Shown piece by piece: positions 25,125 through 36,720 of a stretch of 64,000 bases of DNA. This DNA is from Seriola aureovittata. Taxonomy: Eukaryota > Chordata > Actinopteri > Carangiformes > Carangidae. Positions within the stretch are counted from its first letter, which is position 1, and every line of letters starts with the position of its first letter. Under the pieces are notes generated by a model that worked only from the letters and a program-made list of their open reading frames with translations, searched no databases and had not been told where the DNA came from. Both the position numbers and the translations under genes were made by a program. The stretch lies in NCBI RefSeq assembly GCF_021018895.1, contig NC_079375.1, positions 21,644,975 to 21,708,974 on the forward strand, written 5' to 3'.

Positions 25125-25315
25125 TGACTCATAACCTTGACCTTTGACCTTTGACCATCAAATTCTGATCAGCTCATCCTTGAGTCCGAGTTGATGTTTG
25201 TGCCAGATGTTCACGAGAATGGGACGGACAGATTGCTGGACTGACGGACAGGCAGGGCGACCTGAAAACATAATACCTCCAGCCCCAGGTGTCACCGGCA
25301 TGGAGGCATAAAAGA
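25125..25315. repeat. Second copy of the DR1-bearing teleost repeat
   Basis: Contains overlapping TGACCTTTGACC motifs at 25138-25149 and 25145-25156, then AGCTCATCCTTGAGTCCGAG, CACGAGAATGGGACGGACAG and a terminal block ending GGCATGGAGGCATAAAA. These are the right-hand landmarks of the same family as at 16.4-17.0 kb. The preserved end, with GGAGGCAT, is complementary in type to the ATGCCTCC-like opening of the first copy. Confidence 0.65.
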
Positions 25316-26334
25316 GAACGAGCCCATCTTAATATTCTAGCAACCGACCTGATCCATTATCCAAACAATGGTTCGATATTGACCTTGGAAATAGTTTGAC
25401 AAAAAATTCCACGAAAAATTGCTGGACATTTTCTGGAGCTTTCAGAATTCATGTCATGGCTCTCATCAGCGGACGGGGTTTGGAGATGGAAACAAAGTGG
25501 GTACTGGATCACTTCTGTGACCACTCACAGATAATCCTCTCGGCTCTGATAGTAAAGCAGGTTAGGTTGTTTTAGTTACTCAACCTTAACAAAGATAGAG
25601 AGAATTTGTTCTCATGAACCCTCTTTTCTCGAGTGCACATGCAGTAGACAAAGAGTAGAAAAAACAACAGTCTACCTAATATAGATTCTTAAGGCTCCAC
25701 TGAGACGGGAATCTATCAAACAGAGAGCACATCTGGTGCTGACAGTTGTCTGGCCTGTAACTCTTCCCGGAAAAGTATGAGCCTCACAGGGAGGATCAAC
25801 ACCGGGCCAATACAGGTGTGGTCAACCACATTCATTTTAGCATAGCAGCCTAAATATCTTAAAGCAAACAAGAGACTCACCAAAAGACTGGATCTATATG
25901 TGATTGGAAAATTGCTTTAAAGTGAAGAGTGGTAGAAGGAGAAAAATCACTTCACACACAAAGAGAGAAAATAAAACACACATGGGATGACACTGAGGTG
26001 AGGAGGGGGATGGAAACACGGCAACATCCCCTCTGTGACACGAAGCGAAGGGTTTAACTGTGAGTGCGGTTTTAATTTTATGAGGTGCTAACTATACCAC
26101 TGATTTGATACAGAAGCTAGACGCCATTTTCACTGTCTCGTCTGTAAATTAAACCAAAGTACCAATGTGATGTATATGTTCATGTTTAACAACGCGACTT
26201 ACGGTATGTTTTTCAAGTAACAATCAATCCGTGATCCACAAAATAAGCACTGGCACATTCAGGAAGATATATTTTTGTTTGTTTTTAGTAGTAGCATTGT
26301 TCTGAAGAAGGCGACGTTGGGCGGTCGGTCCAAC

Positions 26335-26825
26335 ACTTTGGTTCAGGCTGAAATATCTTGACAAATATTGGATGGAATACTGTGAAATACCAATAACTTT
26401 GGTAATCCCTTGATTTAACCTCTAGCACCACAATGAGGTTGTTTTTTTTAATGATTTATTGCAACAACTATTGGATGGACTGCCATGAAATTTAGAACAA
26501 ACATTCGTCCTCCTCAAGTTGAATTGCGATTGTGACTTTTCATCCAGCAAAATTTCACTCTGTCCAGTAATTTATGACCAAATGCCAAAAAAATGTAATA
26601 CAATAAAACTAATAGTGTCAGATTTACCTTGTGCTTAGTGCTAATTGGCAAATGTTAACATGCTAACAGGCTGCAAGGTGGTTGGTGAGCGCACTTAACA
26701 TTATACCTACTAAACATCAGCATGTTAGCCTTGCGATGGTGACCGTGTTAGCATGCTAACGTTAGCATTTAGCTTCAGCACTGCAAAGACAGAGCTGCTA
26801 GAACGGCAGAAGACTCATGTTGAAG
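26335..26825 (-). repeat. Teleost interspersed repeat with GTTAGCATGCTAAC core
   Basis: Landmarks include CAACTATTGGATGGACTGCC, GTGCTTAGTGCTAATTGGC, TGTTAACATGCTAACAGG, GTGTTAGCATGCTAACGTTAGC and the closing AGAGCTGCTAGAACGGC. They occur in reverse order relative to the 13.2-13.6 kb copy. Non-coding. Confidence 0.6.
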
Positions 26826-27470
26826 GATTCAAGACGCAATGATCTTTGCATCTACAAGTTCATTTGATAAATTATCAGTAAAAATAAATGTAATAATATT
26901 GTTACTGTATTTTCTAAAACATTCAAAACTCTTTTTCAAATACTGTCTTTTAGTCTTAATTCTTTAATCAAGTTTGGCAGCTAAAAAGTTGGATGCAGAA
27001 GGGACTAATGTCTCCTGCATGTTTCTTGGTGTGGTTTCTTATTGCAGTGAGTATCAGCAGGACAAACATGGTGCAGTTATCTACAATTTGACAGTATATT
27101 GACAAGCCTGATAAAGTCGAAGTGATAGAATTGTTGTGGATGTAGATTAAAGGAAATGGTTCAATATCACATACACTGGTACTGGTAACAGGGTTTTGTC
27201 TGACTATTTACTTAAGAGAACAATAGTGGGATAAAAGTGAAATATTTTAACACCGCATAGAAATATGGATGATGCCACTGGGGGATAAAATATAGCATAA
27301 ATGTAAGAGACTATAAATTCACCTCTGAGTACCAATAACACACATTTACTCCTTATGACCTGTTTTATGACTTGACCCTGTTTCCTCCATTAAAATGAAG
27401 GCAATTTGATAAATGGTAAATAACTTGTGAACTTCCTGCCTGCCTCCCTCCGTGTCCCTCCACCCCCTCT
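26826..27470. other. Upstream flank of ednrb
   Basis: AT-rich sequence with no gene. It passes into a C/T-rich stretch at about 27430-27470, immediately before the TATA-like box. Any regulatory sites of ednrb would be expected here, but none can be named with confidence. Confidence 0.4.
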
Positions 27471-27510
27471 TCTACATAAAAAGAGGAGGGGTTGGAAGAC
27501 AGGGATCAAC
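27470..27510 (+). promoter_or_regulatory. Putative ednrb core promoter (TATA-like box)
   Basis: ACATAAAAAGAGG at about 27474-27486 follows a pyrimidine-rich tract. It sits about 30 bases before the inferred start of a non-coding exon that ends in a strong donor at 27814. Placement is inferred from spacing only. Confidence 0.45.
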
Positions 27511-27813
27511 TCAGCAGACTCTTGAGACTGTGTACACTGAGACTCAGCAGCCAGTACAGCAGAGGACTTAACCACCAGAGGAGCTGACTGGAGCTTCTGG
27601 ATCTCAGATCTGGAGGTTTTTTTTTTTTACTTTGACACCAGTGACAGAGAGGACTGCTGCTGCTGGAGATGACTGGACTGTCACTGCAGGAACAGGAACA
27701 GCATCCCTCCGCTTTGGGAACTTTTCTCTGTCCTGAAAGCTTGATAGTTACTGGGGGACGTTTGATCTAAGACGCACAAACATTGGAAAATTTCTACCTC
27801 AGTCAGGAGTTGG
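27505..27813 (+). other. ednrb: ednrb non-coding first exon (5' UTR)
   Basis: A splice donor, TTGG then GTAAGTA at 27814, ends a segment without a conserved open frame. The next acceptor, TTGTGTTCCAG at 28451-28461, leads to the exon holding the ATG. Human EDNRB also has transcripts with untranslated leader exons. The 5' boundary is inferred from the TATA-like box. Confidence 0.5.
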
Positions 27814-28527
27814 GTAAGTACGAATGTAAACTGTGGTGAACTTTTATTGGTGGATTCAGGGACTGTATGAAAATCATTGTGTTGGTGAGCTGGGTCTCAC
27901 TTCAGAAAGGCCCTTGCAGAGTTATTAATTAATTAAACTACTACAACCTGTTGCTTAGTATCTTAATGTAACTTCTAATGTACAACAACAATGTAAACAT
28001 CAATAAACCACCGAAGTGTTGCCCTCCGAATATAGAAATGTGTAACCTCATAAACCATGAAAAAAAACAAGTCAAAGTTATCTTTCTAATGTAACTTTAA
28101 AGTATATTGCAAAGAAAGGCTGAAATAATAAAAATAAAAGAGCCTCCCTTGCTTTCCCAAAAAGTGAGACTACCCTATTTTCAGACAAAAGATCATTTCT
28201 AATACCTTCCCCCTTTTCAAACTCATCCTCTAATAGTTTTTGTACAGTCCCTGAATTAAAAATAATGATAATGTTACTGGAGGGTTGGTTTGTAGATCTT
28301 CATTGTAAGTTTTTATTGAGTTAACAGTTAAAAGACGTGACAGTTGCGAGTCACATAATAAGTCCTGGAGCCTAATATCCCTACCAGACAGAGCGGCTGT
28401 TTGATTTCACATGGTGAAATAATATTCCCGTTAACAGACTTTCTTGGACTTTGTGTTCCAGGTGCATTGAAAGGAGGATCTATTGCAGCCCTGTTGAATA
28501 AAAGCCATATTCAAAACAAACTCCAGG

Positions 28528-29305
28528 ATGAAGACTCATCTCCTCTGCTTGGAGTTACTCCTCTTGGCGGGTCACATCCTTGTGGCCAGTGGGCAGCTGG
28601 AGCCAAAGAAACAAGTGCCCCAGGAGCCTCTTACTGTCACCCAGAGACCTGGGCTCGTAGAGAGGGATGTGCAGGGTCCAGTGAGGTCTAACATCACCAT
28701 GCCCCGCCGCCGGCTACCTCCCATGTGCACCGGACCCACAGAAATCCGTGACACCTTTAAGTACATTAACACGGTGGTGTCCTGCCTGGTGTTTGTTGTT
28801 GGTATTATTGGCAATTCCACTCTTCTGAGGATCATCTATAAGAATAAGTGCATGCGTAACGGGCCAAACATCCTGATCGCCAGCCTGGCGCTTGGAGACC
28901 TGCTGCACATCATTATTGGCATTCCCATTAATGTTTACAAGGTAGGTCAAGGTGCCTACACCCTGTAGCCTAGACCATACACACCAACAGGTTTATAATG
29001 ATTTGGTGCTTAATATTATTTTTACTTTCAGTGAATTTAAAACTCCCTTACCATTTTTTACACTCTTATTGTGTTTAATATCCTTCTTAAGTTTATTTAA
29101 ATAACTTTCTAGGGGTATATGCAAATATTTTGCTGCATATTGGACTTTAAACCTTCAACACACACACACAGATACAAGAGCACACACATACACACTCTTC
29201 CAAGTAGAGGGCTTCCAAGTATTCTTTACATGTTATTACTTTACTGGAGTCTGAGCCCCTCTAGATCCCCTTGTGTCTCTGGCATGTTATTATCTGTTGG
29301 GCTCG

Positions 29306-29384
<79 letters not shown>

Positions 29385-32300
29385 TTGGAGAGAAAGAAAG
29401 AGGACTAAAGTATCTGTATATTTGGGTAAGGGGGCAAGCATGTTAAAACAACTGGTCGTGGTTGCATACCAGAGCAGAGACAGGAGAGACAGGGTGGTAT
29501 TAGATTAGATTACATTACATTAGAATAACTTTATTAATCCCACAACTGGGAACACAACAGGGCAGGTAAGGGGGGAGGGGGCAGAATCAAATCTGTTGAA
29601 GAACAGATTCAGTTCATTGGCCCAGTTCTTGTGGCCACAGCTCAGGTCTCTCCTGCAGACATCTCTGGTGTTATTCTGCACCAGCCGCTCTTCCATTTTC
29701 TGTCTGCAACAGTCCTTCCCTTTCCTGATTTCCTGTTTGAGTTCCTTCTGGACTCTGCGCAGCTCCTCCTTGTCCCCCGATCTAAAGACCCTCTTCTCGT
29801 TCAGCAGGGCCTTAACCTCGGAGGTCACCCAGGGTTTATTGTTGGCGAAGCAGCGTACGGACTTGGAGGGCACAGTGTTCTCCACACAGAAGTTAATATA
29901 GTCTGTGATGCAGTGGGTCATGGTGTCGATGTCGCCATCGTGGGGGCTGCAGAGCGCTTCCCAGTCTGTTATTTCAAAAGTCTGTTATTTCAAAATGGGG
30001 ATGGGGGAATACAGGGCCACATGTGATTCCTAAAGATCTACACTCACATTCCAGACGCACATCTGAGGCAGACAGAAAAAGTCCCATATTGTACAAGGTT
30101 AGCAGTGTTTTTGTTGTTCTCCACATGTTACCTAAGCTACTGTATCTCCGTGGGTTACAGGTCAAACAAAGCCCTCTCTGTGTTTGTAAGAAAAGACTAA
30201 AACATTCAACCTGAAAAAGAAGCAAAATAAAAAACAAATTTCTGGATGTTCACAGAAACAAATAAGTTCAGGGTCACGCTTATATGGTCTGTGGCTGGGA
30301 GAAAAACAACATGGAGCCAGACAATTTGCTTCACTCTTTCCCATGGTTCATCTCTGTCTGTCCCTGTCTCTCTCCAGCTCCTCGCAGAAGACTGGCCATT
30401 CGGGGTGACGCTGTGCAAGCTGGTGCCGTTTGTCCAGAAAGCGTCGGTGGGGATCACAGTGCTGAGTCTGTGTGCTTTGAGTATTGACAGGTAAACCCAA
30501 CCGCAAACAGTGGGGGGGGGGGCGTGGCCCAGGTGGTACAGTGGTGTCTAATGAATGATTGATCCCTAACTGCTCCTGACGCTGTGCCATCAGTGTGTGA
30601 ACATACAACAAAATACACCGTAACGACCCAAACTCACCCCTCCGCTCATGTGGACACAACTACAGTCAGCGATTAAACACAAACACTGTCACACTCGACT
30701 TTTGACCCGACCTTTGACGTCTTCACTACTGGCTCCTTTTAACTTTGATGATCCGTGAATGGACGCTTATTCTACTGTCAACTACACCCTGAGCTTGGAA
30801 TTCAAATTTGTTTTCATATTTACCATCTTCAGATCTTGTATTACACGGTGCTAATGTTTAGCGTATCGAGTACGTTTTCAAAAAAGCTCAAATGTACGTT
30901 TCAGTTTTATCGTTAAGGATAAAAGATGTGTAATACTCCATCTCAGAATTAAAGAGTTAGTCAGACATTATATCTGTTAAACTTACACTTTAAGATGAAA
31001 TTAGCAAAAGGAATAGTTTGACATTTTGGAAAATTAGCTTCTGGTTTCTGTGGTGAAACAAGAAGATCAATACCACTGTTGTGTGTGTTTGGTAAATGTA
31101 ATATGGATTGTGAACGTATCGCACTTGGATCTTCCAGGTATCGTGCCGTGGCGTCGTGGAGCCGTATCAAAGGGATTGGAGTTCCTAAGTGGATGGCTAC
31201 TGAGATAGTGCTCATATGGATATTATCCATCATCCTGGCTGTGCCAGAGGCAATAGCCTTCGACATGATCACCATGGACTACAAAGGAGAACAGTTGAGG
31301 ATCTGTTTGCTGCACCCCATGCAGAAAACTGACTTTATGAGGGTGAGTTGAAACACACAGACCGTCAGAGGCCAATAAGTTTCAGTTTTGTTTTATTCTT
31401 CTTCCTTATTATTTTGTCATATAGTCAAACATAATTTTGGCACTGGTACAATATTGAATATAAAATTTAATAAAAAGTAAACAGAGATGGGATGAGATAT
31501 AAATAAAATATACATATATGAAAATAAGTATTTATTTATAAAAGTAAATCATACTGGGAATTTAGCAGCACTAGTTCAATGGTCATGGCAAACAGTGCAG
31601 ACAAGCGGGAAAGCAAATATGCAATGTGGAATATTTAGATATAGGAGTTGAGAAGCCTCATGGCCTGATGGTAATAACTGTCATTAAGTCAGGTGGTACG
31701 TGCTTCACATGATTAAGTGTGGAAAAAAACAGCACGTGTTGATACAGCTGGTCATACTGCAAACCTGCACATATGGTATAATACATGCTGACTCAAACAG
31801 ATAGATGCAGATGTGCATTTTGGTACACATGCTGAATCTTGAGTGGATATATGTACCTACACAAAAGCACGTACGCACACAGTCATACTGCGAACGCTTC
31901 CAGACCAGATCAGGGTTAAAAAGAGTTTACAGAAAATGAAAAACAGTATATCACAAGAGTTATTGCGCAACATACTGCAGTGTTCGTGAATGTGTGTGTG
32001 TGTGTGTGTGTATTCATGTGTCTTCCATTTGCCTTAAAATAACAACAATGAACAGTTTTAATTCCACAGAGGTACCTTTGATAAATGGATTCTTAACGTA
32101 AGTCAACAAGACTGAATCTGAGACACACCCTCGAGTCCCCCCCGCTCCGCTGTCAGACAGCACACACGCTACATTAAATTTATTTCTGACAAGTTTAACC
32201 TTTAATCCAAGCTGTCAAGTACAGATGTTTGTGCATATTCCAATGCAGTTCTCCTGTTTTCTCTCTGTAGTTTTATAAATCAGCAAAGGACTGGTGGCTG

Positions 32301-33695
32301 TTCAGCGCATATTTCTGCCTACCGTTGGCCTGCACTGCGATTTTCTACACCCTGATGACCTGCGAGATGCTGAGGAAGAAGAACGGAGTCCAGATCGCCC
32401 TTAGTGATCACCTCAAACAGGTTTGATGATGGCATTTATTTTATTTGGCCAATCTGTTTTTATATTGAAGGTTTATAATTAAAGCATTAGACTAATTAGC
32501 AAAACTATTGACAGGAAAGCTAAGACAAATACAGTGACGTCATGCCTTTAAAGCGCTCACCTTCCTTCAATCAGACTTCAGACTTTTTGACATTTAATTT
32601 ATGATCATAAATCTTTCAGCTATCAAAAAATAAAAGAAGTTTCAATTGATATAAGACTGCTTTGCTTTTGCCAGAATTTCACCGCAGCTATTTCAGTGCC
32701 AAGCTGTCAAAACAATCTGTTACTACACAATGATTTATGGGTGTTTTCGTGTTCAGCGGAGGGAGGTGGCAAAGACAGTGTTCTGCCTGGTTCTGGTCTT
32801 TGCTCTGTGCTGGCTGCCGCTCCACCTCAGTCGTATCCTGAAGCTGACCATCTACGATGAGAAAGACCCAAACCGCTGTGAACTGCTCAGGTATGGAATA
32901 AAATACATTTCCCATTGTGTTCAAAAAAAGCACGATAAAAGGAAAGAGTTAAAGTAAAACTGAATCTCCCTCCAGAATGGAAGACTGATGTGTCTTTGTA
33001 ACCCTTTCAGTTTCTTTCTGGTGTTGGACTACATCGGCATCAACATGGCATCTGTCAACTCCTGTATCAACCCCATCGCCCTCTACATGGTCAGCAAGCG
33101 CTTCAAGAACTGCTTCAGGGTAAGTAGCTCAGCTGCAATGTAATGTATGCGACATGCAAAAGAAATAGTTTGACATTTTGAAAAATATAGGTATTCGTGT
33201 TCTTGCTGAGTGTTAAATGAGAAGATTGATACCAGTCTCATGTTTGTATGTAGCCAATGCTAGCAGCTCGCTAGCTTAGGTTGACATAAAGATGGATGGA
33301 AACAGCTAGCCTAGCGCTTTTCCGCTTAACAGTATCTTTAAAGCTTGACGAATAAACCTACATATCATATCTTTTTCATACAATTCTTGACAAGAAAGCG
33401 AATAAGTGTATTCCCCCGAAATATTGATCTATAATCAAGAAAAAAAAAAGGAATCACTAGTTTGTCTTCTTTCTTTCACCAAGCTGTTAATACTGTCACA
33501 CTCTTATCTCTGAGCCTACTCCTTACAGTCTTTCTTAACACTTCTTTCCTGCTCTAGTCCTGCCTGTGCTGCTGGTGTCTACCGGCTGAGATGTTGATGG
33601 ATGAAAAGCAGTCGTGCATGAAGCTGAAGGTCACCGAACGACCCTCCGACCAGACTAACTCTCGCATGACCAACAAATCTACTGCTACAGCCTGA
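28528..33695 (+). CDS. ednrb: Endothelin receptor type B, class A GPCR, complete (420 aa)
   Basis: Seven-transmembrane receptor for endothelins, coupled to G proteins at the plasma membrane. In vertebrates EDNRB drives neural-crest, pigment-cell and enteric neuron development. Coding exons are 28528-28941, 30378-30490, 31138-31342, 32271-32420, 32757-32890, 33011-33119 and 33558-33695, all with AG/GT borders and matching phases. Residues 1-22 form a signal peptide, and N55 (NIT) is a glycosylation sequon. Family landmarks are intact: GN with N96, LALGD with D124, C151-C232 as the extracellular disulfide pair, K159 in TM3 (a ligand contact in the family), DRY at 175-177, CWLP at 312-315, NPIALY at 359-364, and a CLCCWC cluster at 377-382 for palmitoylation. 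The start ATG is the first in the exon and is followed at once by the signal peptide. The N-terminal ectodomain is shorter than the human one. Fish keep two ednrb1 copies; which one this is cannot be settled here. Confidence 0.95.
28942..29510. repeat. ednrb intron 1 simple repeats: CA patch and (TG)n tract
   Basis: An imperfect CA patch lies at about 29158-29195. A long (TG)n tract of about 33 units at 29310-29375 is followed by GAGAGAGA. Confidence 0.85.
29503..29975 (-). mobile_element. LINE (non-LTR retrotransposon) fragment in ednrb intron 1
   Basis: On the minus strand, about 100 residues from about 29921 (including [36 protein letters not shown] and [12 protein letters not shown]) match the linker between endonuclease and reverse transcriptase in fish LINEs of the L2/Rex1 kind. 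The frame then passes directly into the typical LINE 3' end, TGGGATTAATAAAGTTATTC (minus strand, about 29541-29522). The whole reverse transcriptase is therefore missing by internal deletion. The copy is dead and lies antisense to ednrb. Confidence 0.65.
30525..30612 (+). repeat. Degraded tRNA-derived SINE fragment in ednrb intron 2
   Basis: CGTGGCCCAGGTGGTACAGTGG resembles a tRNA-like A-box head. It is followed at short distance by CTAACTGCTCCTGACGCTG and CCATCAGTGTGTGAA, seen in fish SINE bodies. The B-box region appears deleted. Recognition is by eye only. Confidence 0.4.
31012..31080 (+). repeat. Partial GGAATAGTTTGACATTTT-family repeat ending just before ednrb exon 3
   Basis: GGAATAGTTTGACATTTTGG, then GAAGATCAATACCACTGTTG, is the head of the family also present at 5.3, 6.2, 33.2 and 36.4 kb. 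It ends about 58 bases before the acceptor at 31137, so it sits in the branch-point area of the intron. Confidence 0.6.
31400..32200. other. ednrb intron 3, repeat-derived AT-rich sequence
   Basis: AAGCCTCATGGCCTGATGG at about 31653 resembles a segment common in fish repeats. A TG run lies at 31990-32012. No coding signal was seen. Confidence 0.35.
33158..33330 (+). repeat. GGAATAGTTTGACATTTT-family repeat in ednrb intron 6
   Basis: AAATAGTTTGACATTTTG, TTCTTGCTGAGTGTTAAATG, GAGAAGATTGATACCAGTC and GGAAACAGCTAGCCTAGC follow in family order in plus orientation. The copy is diverged and non-coding. Confidence 0.65.
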
Positions 33696-34542
33696 GAAGA
33701 GGAAGTGGAAGTGAGAAAAGAGGAGATATGATGACAAAAACCAAAATATTGAAGTATGGCTGACTGAATGTGAATAAATGCCCATTCTTGCCTCATCCAC
33801 AACATCATATGAAGTCTCCTTCATCTCCTAACAGACGTCCCCTTGCCAATATGGGGTGCTGAACACTCTCCATGTCCGAGAAGAAAAAAAAGTATCAGTG
33901 CACTTCAAAAAACTATATTCTTGGATAACAAGTTCGAGACGTGTGAAGCGCAAAACCCGGTGTTAATAACACCAAATATCGAGAGCTGAGCTCGAGGCGA
34001 AGTTCTGCACAAGTGTTATGTAAAATTAGTGAATTAGCGACAGCTCATCTGGCTCGCAGCCTGGATAGTGAATGATACTTTGATGCTATGAATCTTGCGA
34101 TAAGTTCTGCATTGCATATTATATTGTATTATTGTATATATTATGACTATATTCGAGTGTGATGCTGTGTTATGAATTGCTACCACACACTGCAGCAGCT
34201 TGGAAAAAGTTAAACAATGAATTTAATGCTCTTATGTTTTGTTTTTTTGTACGTATTTCCTTTAAAGTATATGTTTGTACTGAGCATTTCGCATATTTTA
34301 TCATCCGTCACATTAGTGCCTTTATATGTATTGTCCGTGTGTCATTTTCCCACTAGTTACTGAACTACTGATGTTGTTTGTTTAAAGGTTGTGTGACCAT
34401 TCAGCTATTGTATTATACTGTTCAATATCGGGCCTGTTCATGAGGCTTTATGTGTTTTGTGACTGTATTTGCTCAACATTATCTTAAGCCGACTTGTACC
34501 TCACCTGGTATGTCAAGAGGTAGAGTTTCTTTTTGCAATAAA
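33696..34542 (+). other. ednrb: ednrb 3' UTR and poly(A) signal
   Basis: Continuous with the last coding exon after TGA at 33693-33695. AATAAA at 34537-34542 (within GCAATAAATAC) is the most likely poly(A) signal, giving a 3' UTR of about 0.85 kb. Confidence 0.6.
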
Positions 34543-34825
34543 TACAATATTAAATATAATAAATTAGAAACTAGTCAGTTATGTACCTCTCTTTAAAGAA
34601 AAGCATAAATTTTCTAGCCATTATCTGTTCAGAGACACAGTCACAACCATTTATGACTGTCAATCTTTTAGCTTTGCCTGTTATTGTGGCCTGACTTTGT
34701 GTTTGTGTGTGTTTGTGTGTATTTGTGTGTATTTGTGTGTGCATTTTCGCGTGTGGTTTTGATTTAAGTGTGACTTCAGGCAGCATCATGTGATGGTGAA
34801 TGCTAACACAGAACATTACTGTTAC

Positions 34826-34937
<112 letters not shown>

Positions 34938-34939
34938 GC

Positions 34940-35690
34940 CCTGACCTGGGAATGTTCCTTCAGGCTAAACCAGTGTCATGCATGTCACATTAGCTGTGAA
35001 AGAAGCTCTCTGTCCTGTGATCTCTCACCACCCCTCCTTGACTTATCTCTTCATCCGCTCTCCTTGCATTCACTCTCTCTTCTTTTTCTGCATGTTTTTC
35101 CTTGCTTTTTCTTTTTGTTTTTTTACGTCTTCTCTTTCCTCTACCCTTGTTTCCCTAACCCTATCTTTCTGCATTCCTGTCTCCACTCCACCCCATAACC
35201 CCTCTGCCTCTGTTCTTCCAATATGGTTTCAAACAATTCAGTGTGGTTTGACATTAAATCAAACCCACCGGTGGTGTAATCGGCCCTAACTGAAAGAAAA
35301 TCACATTCAGTACATTCCTCCCTAAATTATCTCCTTTTCTACTCCCAACGGAGACTGAACTGATGTATCTGCTTGTGGATACTGGCACTGGCCCCTCCAA
35401 TGATACGACGCATTGTCCTTAAAGATCACTGCGACTAAAAAAATCTGTCACAAAAAGTTGCAAAGAAAGTGAATGTTGTTCTGTGTGTTACTTACTGTCT
35501 ATAAATCAAAGCGTAATTAGCTCAAGTTCAATTTAGTATGTCACATTTTACTTTACAAAACTCGAGTTGGAAATTAAAATCATTTATTTGCCGTGCCAAG
35601 CGTGATTTATGGTTATTTACGCGGCAGTAAGAGCAGCAGTAATCTATCACAGACTTTATGCTAACACTGAAAAGATTCAGTGGGTTAACC
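34940..35690. other. Intergenic stretch with no supported gene
   Basis: C/T-rich sequence at about 35030-35215 passes into AT-rich sequence. No gene was recognised. Confidence 0.45.
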
Positions 35691-35693
35691 TGG

Positions 35694-36413
35694 AGCTACT
35701 TGTAAGTTTTCTCTGCTCCTGAACGTGGTTTTCTGCGTAGAGCGGGCGGTGGTGAAGAGCTTTGTCCTCTGAGCAGCGCTACGTCTTCAGGAAAGATTGG
35801 AGGCTACAATGAGCCGCTATCGGAAAGAGGCAAGATGGGCCGGGGCTAGCTGGTTAGCATGCTAACTTCAATAGAAGGAAAGACGCGATAGAGACAAGTG
35901 TCAACATTGGCATTCCTTTCCACTGCTAGAGACAGCTCTTGGCGAGTAAAGGAATAACATTTGATGATGAACTCTAACATTTCTTCTAGACTGAGTAAAC
36001 AGCTGTTAATGCAGGAGGAGAAGCTATTTGTAAGTTTTCCTATTGCTACATAGCCAGATGTTTACTTACCAGTCTTGGAAAGAGCTTCGTTGTAGCGTTT
36101 ACAAGACAAGAGGTTATAATAAACCCTCCGATCAGCGCTACTTCTTCAGGGCAGACTGGAAAGTATTGGGAGAAGTATAGGAGACAGTCAAACTGGGCCA
36201 GGGCTAGCTGGTTAGCATGCTAACTTCAGTAGAAGAAAAGATGTGATAGAAATAGAAGAAAAACAAGAGAGATTCTTTCCACTGCTGGAGACAACTCTTG
36301 GTGAGTAAAGGAATGAAGTTTGATGCTGAACATTTCTACTAGACTGGTCAGTAAAGAGCTGTTTTAAGCTAACGTTGGCTATGTAGCAATAGCAAAGACT
36401 TACAAATAGCTTC
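35694..36413. mobile_element. Tandem pair of non-autonomous DNA elements with terminal inverted repeats
   Basis: Two related copies lie head to tail. Copy A starts at about 35694 (GCTACTTGTAAGTTTTC) and copy B at about 36020 (GAAGCTATTTGTAAGTTTTC). Shared landmarks include GGGCTAGCTGGTTAGCATG (about 35844 and 36202), TTTCCACTGCT(A/G)GAGACA, and CTCTTGG(C/T)GAGTAAAGGAAT. The period is about 330-360 bp, varying by an indel. Copy B ends at 36379-36413 with the reverse complement of its own start: TTACAAATAGCTTC mirrors GAAGCTATTTGTAA, and CTATGTAGCAATAG mirrors CTATTGCTACATAG. The terminal repeats are therefore about 35 bp. Neither copy encodes a protein, as expected for a MITE. Confidence 0.65.
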
Positions 36414-36417
36414 TTTA

Positions 36418-36720
36418 CAGGAATGGTTTAACACTTTGGGAAATACGTGTATTTGCTTTCTTTATGAGAGATTAGCCAATTATCTTAGCATAAATACTGC
36501 GTTAAAGGCGGAACAGCTGGCCTGAAGGGAACAAAACCTACCTATGGAGTTCCGGTGCTAAGCTAAGCTAACGGGCTGCAGGTGTTAGCTTCATATTAAT
36601 CATATTGACATGAGAGTGGTATAGAAATCTTGAAAAGTTACTCTGAATATTGTAATGATGGAAACAGACTGAAAGCAGGGGTAAACAGATAGCCTGGCTC
36701 TGTCCGAAGCTCTTCTCAAG
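36418..36720. repeat. GGAATAGTTTGACATTTT-family repeat, rearranged with an inverted middle
   Basis: The head GGAATGGTTTAACACTTTGG is in plus orientation at 36420. The segment at about 36545-36630 (GCTAAGCTAAGCTAACGGGC, then TGACATGAGAGTGGTAT) is the family's next part on the opposite strand. ACAGATAGCCTGGCTCTGTCC at about 36687 is in plus orientation again. Confidence 0.5.

Noticed and set aside
29119..29508. 129-codon frame rich in Val and Cys
   Set aside because: The composition is the translation of the (TG)n microsatellite.
29631..30026. 131-codon plus-strand frame in ednrb intron 1
   Set aside because: It is the opposite-strand shadow of the LINE fragment.
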